Below, piece by piece: positions 55,906-64,000 of a DNA stretch of 64,000 nt. Every line of letters begins with the position of its first letter. Positions within the stretch are counted from its first letter, which is position 1. The notes under the pieces are model-generated. The model had not been told where the DNA came from. It ran no database searches and worked only from the letters and a program-made list of their open reading frames with translations. This DNA comes from JAIQFL01 sp035501495 (GTDB lineage Bacteria > Acidobacteriota > Terriglobia > Bryobacterales > Bryobacteraceae), in the NCBI GenBank assembly GCA_035501495.1, contig DATJWB010000045.1, forward strand, positions 1 through 64,000. The letters run 5' to 3'. The translations under genes and the position numbers were made by a program.

Positions 55906-56720
55906 TCACACAGAGAATTCGGGTGGGAGATTATGACTGTTGGGCGCTGCCGGATGGCGACCTGATTTATCCGGGGTCGATGCTGCTGCCGCCTGAAGGC
56001 AACCTGCCCTCCGAAGTTTTGGTTCCATACACCGCCCTGCTGGTCGATACGGGCGCGGCTAAAGTGCTCGTGGATACGGGTGCAGGCGCACTCGGACCAG
56101 CTACCGGCAAGCTGATCGGCAACCTGGCCGCTTCGGGTTTCGCGCCCGAGGACGTTGACGTGGTGGTGTTGTCGCACGCGCATCCGGACCACATCGGCGA
56201 TCTTTCGCACTTTCGGAATGCGGTCGTGACTATGACAACCGCGGAGTTCTCTTTTTGGATGGCAGGGGAGACGGACGCCAGACTGCGCGCTAACGAATTG
56301 TACGGCATCGGCGCGCTGGAGCACCTGATGGCCGATTCCATCCGCGATCACCTGGCGCCGGCGAAGGACCGCATCGAGCTGATCGACGGACCGACGGAAG
56401 TGGCGTCCGGCGTCCTGCTCTTTCCCGCAGCAGGACACACCCCGGGCCACGCGGCCGTGCTGGTGTCGTCCGGGCGGCAACAACTGCTCTATGTCGGAGA
56501 CGCGCTGATCCACCCCGCTCAATTCGAGAATCCGGCTTGGATTTCCGCCTTTGACCTCGCGCCCACGCAAACCGTCGAGACGCGCAAGGCCCTGTTGGAC
56601 CGCGCCGTGGCCGATCGTTGCATGCTGGCGGCATTCCATCTTCCTGGAGCCGTCGGTTTCGCCGAGAGAAGGCAGTCGAGTTACCGTTGGCAGCCGTTGT
56701 GCGGCGTCGGCACTGTGTAA
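55902..56720 (+). CDS. Metallo-beta-lactamase-fold hydrolase
   Basis: A 272-residue MBL-fold enzyme. VVVLSHAHPDHIGDLSHF is the HxHxDH metal site, AAGHTPGHAAVLV the next His, LYVGDALIHP the bridging Asp and AAFHLPGAVGF the last His, so two metals can bind. Family relatives include N-acyl homoserine lactonases and methyl parathion hydrolases; the spacing and the FAERRQSSYRWQPLC end suit the latter or a lactonase. ATG at 55902 follows GGAG and overlaps the NmrA stop. Probably cytoplasmic; substrate not known. Confidence 0.87.
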   Translation: MITQRIRVGDYDCWALPDGDLIYPGSMLLPPEGNLPSEVLVPYTALLVDTGAAKVLVDTGAGALGPATGKLIGNLAASGFAPEDVDVVVLSHAHPDHIGDLSHFRNAVVTMTTAEFSFWMAGETDARLRANELYGIGALEHLMADSIRDHLAPAKDRIELIDGPTEVASGVLLFPAAGHTPGHAAVLVSSGRQQLLYVGDALIHPAQFENPAWISAFDLAPTQTVETRKALLDRAVADRCMLAAFHLPGAVGFAERRQSSYRWQPLCGVGTV

Positions 56721-56857
56721 GGCGTCCATCACGATTCGCCATCACGGGCCCGCGGTCGCGCCCCACATGCGGCGGCACGGCCGCAAACTGCAACCGAACA
56801 ATTCCGACATCTGAAACTTGACTGGAGCATATTCATGCGCGTACAGGTTGGTTTGTC

Positions 56858-57337
56858 ATGGTGTTTCGAGCAGTCGTGATCGCCGGTGTTGCTGAAGGTT
56901 CCATGGCGGCCTGGACACCAGCCGCTCCGGCGTCCGCGTGCGACGCGATCTCGATCCCGGAAGTTGCCGACGTCTTGGGTGAGTCCGTTTCCAGTCGGGG
57001 GGCCCTCATCAACAAGGCTGAGCTGAGTGCTTGTTCGTTCGTCACGGAACAAGGAACCCGCATCTCTATCGTCGTACGCCGCAGCGTCGGACCCGATTGG
57101 AAAAACATCCAGTTGGGAAGGATGAGATCGGCCTCCACTCTTCGGCCAGTGCCCGGATTAGGAGAAGGCGCATTCCTCTACGAGAATCGAAAGGGCGCCG
57201 CGGTGCTGTGCGTTCTTCATTCGACACTCTACGTCCAGGTCTCGGTCGTTCGTGCCGGCAATTCCCTCGAATCCCAGGCGCCGGCTGAACAGCTGAGTCG
57301 ACGGATTCTCATGGAGCGTCGAGAAGTCCCTGCATGA
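56858..57337 (+). CDS. Small secreted or lipid-anchored DUF3558-like protein
   Basis: A 159-residue protein with a weak signal-like start (FRAVVIAGVAEGSMAAW). The body, CDAISIPEVADVLGESVSSR, then LSACSFVTEQGTRISIVVRR and VPGLGEGAFLYENRKGAAVL, resembles in layout the DUF3558 family of actinobacterial lipoproteins (C..I...dva..lG; aCsw). The match is by eye only. Two cysteines frame the repeat-like core. It stands alone downstream of the MBL gene. Confidence 0.5.
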   Translation: MVFRAVVIAGVAEGSMAAWTPAAPASACDAISIPEVADVLGESVSSRGALINKAELSACSFVTEQGTRISIVVRRSVGPDWKNIQLGRMRSASTLRPVPGLGEGAFLYENRKGAAVLCVLHSTLYVQVSVVRAGNSLESQAPAEQLSRRILMERREVPA

Positions 57338-57443
57338 TGACGGAAGTCACGACAGCTCATCGGCCTGGCCTCGGGCCGGATGACGTCGCTCGGAAGCGTT
57401 CAGCGATGCTGTGTGCCACCGGCGCATACGCAGCAGGACGACG

Positions 57444-57857
57444 CTATCCCTCTTCCTCTGGGTGATAAATCAGCACGGCGATCTTCCACCCAGCTTCGGC
57501 CTTGTGCAGCACGTACGTGACGCCTGCCTGATCCAGTTTCGCTCCGTCAATCTGATACCGCTGCGCAACGCCTCCAACCAACGCTTCGGTCGCGCTCAAC
57601 AACTTCAGATTTCGCACGCTCAGCTCGCTTCGACCGAATCCTCGGGCGCGAAGACCCTCAATGGCAGGGGTGATAGCCGTCGCCAGCAAAGTGTGGGTGG
57701 TCGCAGCGAACGCCCCTTGAGACCCAATCAGCAACGAGGGCTCGAGGAAATAGGGTAAGACCGCTTCGACCTCGAGCGTACTAAACGCACTGTAATACTC
57801 ATTGAGTACCTTTACTACAGCGGCTTGCTCATGGTCGGTGCTGCTGGGTGAAGCCAT
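57444..57857 (-). CDS. SnoaL/DUF4440-type NTF2-fold protein
   Basis: A 137-residue protein of the NTF2-like superfamily. VVKVLNEYYSAFSTLEVEAV then LPYFLEPSLLIGSQGAFAAT is the usual first helix-strand pair, and GVTYVLHKAEAGWKIAVLIYH the last strands. These folds serve as small-ligand binders or isomerases; no catalytic Asp/His pattern is conclusive. ATG at 57857. No operon partner. Confidence 0.75.
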   Translation of the reverse strand: MASPSSTDHEQAAVVKVLNEYYSAFSTLEVEAVLPYFLEPSLLIGSQGAFAATTHTLLATAITPAIEGLRARGFGRSELSVRNLKLLSATEALVGGVAQRYQIDGAKLDQAGVTYVLHKAEAGWKIAVLIYHPEEEG

Positions 57858-57953
57858 CGAACAATTATAAGCCCGAAGGGAATGACTGGTGGCGATTTCG
57901 TACCCTGACCTTCACTGCACCCGCGTGATCCCGTCAGGGCCGTGGAGAATGCG

Positions 57954-58469
57954 TCACTGCCTACGCAGCTTCATCTCCACTGTGCGGCGCGGAGGCGCAG
58001 AGCCCATGGTCACGTCGGTCGTCTCCTGCCAGTCGCCATCATCTGTCAGCTTCATGACATTGTTGACCTTGACCGGGCCGGACGTTAACCCCCACTCGAA
58101 GGCGTTGGAGGTGACCGCCAGTGCTGTATCGACGTAGCGGCCATCGTTGTAAGCGCGGAAGTGGTAAGCATTGGCGGCGTCGTCATAAGAGACGGTCGCG
58201 AGCGCGTGGTAGACTGCTTGTCCGTCGGCGCCGCGCCCAGTGCCTTCGATCAATAGCACGAGCCCGTCGAGCTTGAATTGGACATCCTCGGTCTGCGTGA
58301 GCTTGAGGGGCTCGCCTGTACCCCTCACAACCGAGGCGGTGCCTGACCAATGGCCGACGAGGAACTCGAGTTTCTTCATCGCCTGGCGTTGCGCAGCGAC
58401 GTTGGGCTGCTGTTGAGCAAAGAGGACCGAGGTGAAGGAGAGGGCGCAAATCAAGAGCCGCATGCGCAT
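57954..58469 (-). CDS. Secreted DUF1579-like protein
   Basis: A 171-residue protein with signal peptide (MRMRLLICALSFTSVLFAQQ). MKKLEFLVGHWSGTASVVRG is the DUF1579 signature (LxxLvGxWxG), followed by beta strands (EDVQFKLDGLVLLIEGTGR; ATVSYDDAANAYHFRAYNDG) of a lipocalin-like barrel. Function unknown; lipocalin-like domains bind hydrophobic molecules. ATG at 58469 is preferred because an earlier ATG at 58670 would add 67 residues with no signal-like content. Confidence 0.78.
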   Translation of the reverse strand: MRMRLLICALSFTSVLFAQQQPNVAAQRQAMKKLEFLVGHWSGTASVVRGTGEPLKLTQTEDVQFKLDGLVLLIEGTGRGADGQAVYHALATVSYDDAANAYHFRAYNDGRYVDTALAVTSNAFEWGLTSGPVKVNNVMKLTDDGDWQETTDVTMGSAPPRRTVEMKLRRQ

Positions 58470-58635
58470 ATTGTGGCATTTTCGCGAGACACCTGAACGT
58501 ACGCCGCAATGGCGGCCTTTGCCGGTAAAACGGGGAGTCGGCTTTAAGCCGCTATGCGCGCAAGCGGGACCGTGAGATTCTTCGACGCGAAATATCGTGC
58601 TCGCAAATTGAGAAGCCGCAGCGTGCGGAGACTCG

Positions 58636-58660
58636 CGCCAGCCAGGAGCGCCCGCGCCAG
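58636..58660. repeat. Half copy of dispersed repeat family A
   Basis: GCGCCAGCCAGGAGCGCCCG and the following CGCCA match the right half of the 41-bp elements at 10822 and 61284. It lies in the promoter gap of the GH2 gene. Confidence 0.35.
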
Positions 58661-58722
58661 GCAAATCCACTTGCGGTGAATTCCGCTAGAATAGCGTTCG
58701 AACGTCCGAATACGGAGCACGC

Positions 58723-61218
58723 ATGAGCAAGACCAGCCGATACCTGGCAGCCGGCCTTTGCGCCTTGTGGTTCCTGTCCGCGATCCGCACCGGCGCGGCA
58801 GCCACGGCGATCCAGATTTCCGGCGAGCGCCGCCTCAGCTTTAATGATGGCTGGCGCTTTTTCAAGGGAGATGCAGACGGCGCGGAGCGCCCTGACTTTC
58901 AAGATGCGCAGTGGAGCGAAATCCGATTGCCCCACGATTGGGCGATCGAAGGACCGTTCGATCCCAAGATCAGCCCCCACACGGGTTCGCTGCCGATTTC
59001 CGGAACCGGCTGGTATCGTAAGTCCTTCACGCTCCCGGCAAACGCGAAAGACCGGTATTTTGCCATCGAGTTCGACGGTGCCATGTCGAACGCACACGTC
59101 TGGTTGAACGGTAAGGAGTTGGGCAGCCGTCCCTACGGATACATCGGCTTCTCCTTCGACCTGACCCCGCATCTGCACTTCGGCAGCGAGCCGAACGTGC
59201 TGGCAGTCCGGCTGACGCCGGAAGAACGGTCATCGCGCTGGTACCCCGGGGCCGGGATATATCGCAACGTCTGGCTCGATGTCACCGGTCCCATCTACGT
59301 CGGCCGCTGGGGGACCTACATCACTACGCCAGCCGTCGCGGACGACAAAGGCAGCGTGTCGGTGAAGACGGAGCTGCGGAATCGCACCAGCAGCGAAGCC
59401 CGCGTCGTCCTCGAGACTATCATCCTCGACCCGTCCGGAAAGGTGGTCAGCCGCAATGCCGACGCCTCCACCATCCCCGGCGGAGGCTCGCAGACGGTGG
59501 ATACCAAGCTCACCGTCAACCGGCCTCAACGTTGGGACATCGAGCATCCCTGGATGTACTCGCTGGTCAGCGAAGTGATGGACACGAACAAAAAGGTGGT
59601 GGACCGTTACGTTACGCCATTCGGCATCCGCACCATCGAGTTTGATAAGTCCAAGGGCTTCCTGTTGAACGGGCGGCACGTCAAACTACAGGGCGTTTGC
59701 GACCATTCCGACCTGGGAGCGCTGGGGATGGCCGTCAATCGCCGCGCCACCGAACGCCAGCTGCAGATTCTCAAGGGTGCCGGGGTCAATGCGCTGCGAA
59801 CGAGTCATAATCCGCCTTCGCCGGAGATCCTGGAATACTGCGACCGTCTGGGCATCGTGGTGATGGACGAAGCCTTTGACATGTGGCGCCGGCAGAAGGT
59901 GCCCAACGACTACCATAAGTACTTCGACGAGTGGTCGGAGCGCGATGTCCGCGACATGGTGCGGCGGGACCGCAATCATCCCAGCATCATCATGTACAGC
60001 ATCGGCAACGAGATCCCCGAGCAGAACTTCCCCGACGGGGGAGCCATCGCCAGGCGCCTGACGGACCTCTTCCACCACGAGGATCCCACGCGGCCGACCA
60101 CCTCCGCATTCAACAGTCCCGACCCAGCCGTCAAGAACGAACTCGCCGCCAACGTCGATATTCCGGGCCTCAATTACAAGCCAACGCAGTACCAGCGTTT
60201 CATGAAGGAGCATCCCAACTGGATCTTCTACGGATCCGAGACCGCTTCCTGCGTCAGTTCGCGCGGCGTGTACCACCTGCCCATCGAGAAGTACGACAAG
60301 CACCCCTCGCTGCAGCTTTCGAGCTATGACGTCATCGCTCCGCCTTGGGCCTACTGTCCCGATCCCGAGTTCGAAATGCAGGACAAGTTCCCGCAATTGC
60401 TGGGCGAGTTTGTCTGGACGGGATTCGACTACATCGGTGAACCGACCCCGTACTTCAACAGCCGGAATTCCAACGAGACAGACTGGGCGGCGCGGAGTTC
60501 GTATTTCGGCATGATCGACCTCGCGGGTTTTCCCAAGGATCGCTACTATCTCTATCAAAGCGTCTGGACGAAGAAGCCGATGGTGCATGTCCTGCCGCAC
60601 TGGAACTGGCAGGGGCACGAAGGCCAGAACATTCCGGTGATGGTCTATTCGAACGGCGCGGAGATCGAGCTGTTCCTGAACGGCAAGTCGCTGGGACGCA
60701 AGAAGCGCTTTTCGGAGCCGGTGCCCCTGCCGGTGGGGCCGAACATCAGCCAGGACCGCAAGTACATGAGCAAATACCGGCTGATGTGGCAGGTGCCCTA
60801 TCAGCCTGGCAGCCTGAAAGCCGTGGCCTATCAGGACGGAAAGCAGGTGGCGGTGGACGAAGTTCGCACGGCGGGCGCTCCCGCGCGGGTCAAACTGCTT
60901 CCCGACCGCTCCACCATCACGGCCGATGGCGACGATCTCTCGTTCGTCACGGTTCGGATCGAGGACAAGGACGGCAACTTCTGCCCCGAGGCCGACAACC
61001 TGGTGCATTTCGACGTGACCGGGGCGGGCGCCATCCGCGCGGTGGACAATGGCAATGCGGCCACCACGGAACCGTTCCATGCGGACCATCGCAAGGCATT
61101 CAGCGGGCTGGCGCTCCTGATCGTGCGCTCCGAACGCGGACAGCCTGGAAAAATCCACGTCACGGCAACGTCGGACGGGCTGGCGCAGGCGGTCACGGAA
61201 ATCACTACGAGGCGGTAG
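58723..61218 (+). CDS. GH2 beta-galactosidase-like glycoside hydrolase
   Basis: An 831-residue secreted enzyme. Signal peptide MSKTSRYLAAGLCALWFLSA; sugar-binding jelly roll (about 30-200; WRFFKGDADGA, LPHDWAIEGPF, GTGWYRKSF); two beta-sandwich linkers; TIM barrel with acid/base E430 in SIGNEIPEQ and nucleophile E506 in YGSETAS; and C-terminal domains including an Ig-like one near 690-780. Residues after the first jelly roll (PHTGSLPISGTGWY) are like the Bacteroides-type beta-galactosidases. It probably removes galactose or a related sugar from plant or microbial polysaccharides. It stands 253 bp from the divergent DUF1579 gene. Confidence 0.9.
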   Translation: MSKTSRYLAAGLCALWFLSAIRTGAAATAIQISGERRLSFNDGWRFFKGDADGAERPDFQDAQWSEIRLPHDWAIEGPFDPKISPHTGSLPISGTGWYRKSFTLPANAKDRYFAIEFDGAMSNAHVWLNGKELGSRPYGYIGFSFDLTPHLHFGSEPNVLAVRLTPEERSSRWYPGAGIYRNVWLDVTGPIYVGRWGTYITTPAVADDKGSVSVKTELRNRTSSEARVVLETIILDPSGKVVSRNADASTIPGGGSQTVDTKLTVNRPQRWDIEHPWMYSLVSEVMDTNKKVVDRYVTPFGIRTIEFDKSKGFLLNGRHVKLQGVCDHSDLGALGMAVNRRATERQLQILKGAGVNALRTSHNPPSPEILEYCDRLGIVVMDEAFDMWRRQKVPNDYHKYFDEWSERDVRDMVRRDRNHPSIIMYSIGNEIPEQNFPDGGAIARRLTDLFHHEDPTRPTTSAFNSPDPAVKNELAANVDIPGLNYKPTQYQRFMKEHPNWIFYGSETASCVSSRGVYHLPIEKYDKHPSLQLSSYDVIAPPWAYCPDPEFEMQDKFPQLLGEFVWTGFDYIGEPTPYFNSRNSNETDWAARSSYFGMIDLAGFPKDRYYLYQSVWTKKPMVHVLPHWNWQGHEGQNIPVMVYSNGAEIELFLNGKSLGRKKRFSEPVPLPVGPNISQDRKYMSKYRLMWQVPYQPGSLKAVAYQDGKQVAVDEVRTAGAPARVKLLPDRSTITADGDDLSFVTVRIEDKDGNFCPEADNLVHFDVTGAGAIRAVDNGNAATTEPFHADHRKAFSGLALLIVRSERGQPGKIHVTATSDGLAQAVTEITTRR

Positions 61219-61283
61219 GGCCCGGTAGGCAAGTTACCGAGCGCGCCCTGCGTGCCCGACCCGAGACGTGCTCATCACGCAAC

Positions 61284-61324
61284 GTGGCGCGGGCGCTCGT
61301 GCCTGGCAGGAGCGCGTGCGCCAC
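61284..61324. repeat. Dispersed 41-bp palindromic repeat, family A
   Basis: GTGGCGCGGGCGCTCGTGCC to GTGCGCCAC; same length as the copy at 10822-10862 with six differences. It lies between the convergent GH2 gene and the cytochrome/copper protein gene. Confidence 0.7.
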
Positions 61325-61329
61325 TTGAA

Positions 61330-62546
61330 CTAATTCGCGCCGTTCGCCGCACTCGAAGGGGGCGCCGGCGCGACCGGAACACTGTACGTGAAGAAGCCCA
61401 TCATCATTTCTTCCCACGTCTGGTCGCCCCACCGCACGTCCTTGGAGGCGTCCGGATTGAATTTGTTGTTGGGCGAATTGTCGAAGTGCGCGACGCAGTC
61501 GATGCGCGTGCCCTTGGGCAGCGGCAGTGGCGTCTTCAGCTCGTATTGGAGTTGCCACGAGAAGTCATATTTGGGAACATCCAGCAGAACTTCCTGCCGC
61601 CCGTCGGGATAGACCAGCGTGTACTGGAAATCCTTCCCGCGCAGGTGCATGTGCGGCATCAACGACAGCAGCACGATGTCATCCTTCGCCATCCACGTGG
61701 AAGCCACCTGGTAGGCGGGATCGCCCGCCGGAATCACAAACTGACGGTTGGTCGCGTCGGCGGTGATCGCGCGATACCTGGGAGGCTCCTTGGCGAACTT
61801 CAGCCCCACGTAGGTGCGGTCGCTCACCGCCTTGCCGTTGGGCGTGTAATGCACCTGGAACAGGAACTTCGATCCGGCCTTCACCAGCTTGGCCGTGCCC
61901 GGCTCGAAACGCAAAGGCTGCTCGCCCGGCGCATATCCGACGAGCAGGTTGCCGATCTCGCGCCGTTCCGGGTTGGCGCTCGGCGCCTGCACAAAGACGA
62001 TCACATGATGCACCTGGGCGCGCTTGTCGGGGCGGATCTCCGCGGCCTCCACCCACTTGTCCTCGGTGAAGTTCGTCGGAACCGTGAAGTACTGATACGC
62101 AACCGTGCCCTCGGCCGGCACATCGAAGCTCTTGCCGATATCGATCACCAGGTCCGGCTTGCCGATGTTCCAACCGGTTTCGAACAGCGGCAGCGGCGGC
62201 GTCTGCCTGGGATCGCCTTCCGGCGCGCCGCCATCGGCCCACGCCACCAGCGTCTTGACGTCCTGCTCCGGCATCGTCCGGTCGTTGCTGAACGTTCCGT
62301 AGTGGGGGTTGGCCAGCCAAGGCGGCATGGCGTGCTGCAGCACTGCCTGCCGGATGGCCTTAGCCCAAGGGCGCGCCTCCTGGTACGTAGTGAGGGGCAT
62401 GGGAGCAGCTTCACCTGCGCGATGGCATTCGGCGCAGCGTTGATACACGATCGAGGCCACGTCCTTCGACCACGTCGGCGTGGTCCCGGCAGGCGCGGCC
62501 GTTAACGCAGCGCCCAGAAGCAACCCGCTCATCGACATTCGAAAAA

Positions 62547-62550
<4 letters not shown>
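61330..62550 (-). CDS. Cytochrome c/copper-monooxygenase-like fusion protein, copy 2
   Basis: A 406-residue secreted protein. Signal peptide, then a small cytochrome c domain (C39-AE-C42-H43 haem motif, with M51 in AAPMP a possible axial ligand) and a domain like the copper type II ascorbate-dependent monooxygenases (DBH/PHM): VHHVIVFVQ, FQVHYTPNGKAV and PHMHLRGKDFQYTLVYPDGR hold the His/Met ligand patterns. GGAGGTTG is a strong ribosome-binding site; the start overlaps the stop of its paralogue as ATGA, so they are translationally coupled. A haem that feeds electrons to a copper oxygenase would be the simplest idea; substrate unknown. Confidence 0.82.
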
Positions 62551-63785
<1,235 letters not shown>

Positions 63786-63865
63786 CCCAGGCTCCCAGAC
63801 TTGCTTTCAGGGTATCACACCCAAACCGACCGTCCGGTTCGGGCGTGGCGCGCGTCGCGATGCCA

Positions 63866-64000
63866 TCAGGCGCCGCCCAACGGTGTCCCGCTGAGCGCCT
63901 GCGCCACAACTTGCGCGAGCGCTGCGCCCGACCGCTCCCACGTGTAGCGCGCCAACACATGCTCCCGCCCGCCGGTGGCGAGGCGCTGCCAGAGTGCCGG
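63866..64000 (-). CDS. C-terminal end of a glycosyltransferase (partial)
   Basis: Forty-four codons before a TGA read in frame from the window edge. RLATGGREHVLARYTWERSG followed by AALAQVVAQAL is the closing helix of GT4/GT1-type glycosyltransferases ('...GrerVlerYsWervA..l...y'). The nucleotide-sugar site is outside the window. It probably takes part in surface polysaccharide synthesis; cut by the window edge. Confidence 0.7.
   Translation of the reverse strand, partial: PALWQRLATGGREHVLARYTWERSGAALAQVVAQALSGTPLGGA

Overview
The window looks like chromosome from an acidobacterium of the Solibacter/Bryobacter kind. This is inferred from GC-rich DNA with several family-level markers: large MacB/FtsX-type orphan permeases beside a PadR regulator, an Oar-like TonB-dependent receptor with an N-terminal carboxypeptidase-regulatory domain, a kumamolisin-type S53 protease, GH67 and GH2 glycosidases, and cytochrome c/copper-monooxygenase-like fusions. 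No species can be named from the sequence alone.

Layout. 1-3.6 kb: tail of an SDR, an M23 envelope peptidase, an ABC-2 export permease without its ATPase, and a secreted protein of unknown role. 3.8-13 kb: PadR plus permease, amidohydrolase, second permease, and a secreted PQQ dehydrogenase with a C-terminal haem site. 13-18 kb: S53 protease and GH67 alpha-glucuronidase. 18-21.3 kb: metallophosphoesterase, PilT-like ATPase, a small FxLYD-like protein and a GT9 glycosyltransferase, followed by about 870 bp without a credible gene. 22-24.6 kb: SDR and a beta-lactamase-fold serine hydrolase. 24.6-28.3 kb: a permease relic and a two-gene operon of a CHAT protease with helical repeats and a small partner resembling the EACC1 component of conflict systems.

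28.49-33.74 kb is an integrated island. A tyrosine recombinase and excisionase abut tRNA-Gln(CTG), and a degenerate 41-bp copy of the tRNA 3' end marks the other side. Its cargo is an AbiE-type (type IV) toxin-antitoxin pair, a PemK/MazF-type pair and a deleted AbiEii remnant. A perfect 11-bp-arm palindrome lies on the AbiE-type promoter.

33.8-42.8 kb: HIT protein, secreted glutathione peroxidase, a frameshifted methyltransferase, a GMC dehydrogenase carrying a Cys cluster with its small subunit, an alpha/beta hydrolase, a hybrid histidine kinase and two membrane proteins of unknown role. 42.9-47.7 kb is a tightly overlapping five-gene operon: DUF3047, NAD-epimerase, PAP2, GNAT-like acyltransferase and serine-palmitoyltransferase-like enzyme. 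It matches the enzyme set of bacterial ceramide synthesis, with PAP2 as a candidate head-group or phosphatase step. 47.8-53 kb: a regulator joining an IclR-type HTH to a sugar-binding-protein-like sensor, divergent from an Oar-like receptor with a recognisable promoter and palindrome between them. 53-64 kb: a TPR/TolB-like protein, a NmrA/metallo-beta-lactamase pair, small proteins, GH2 beta-galactosidase, two translationally coupled cytochrome c/copper proteins and the end of a glycosyltransferase. Short palindromic repeats recur in several gaps.
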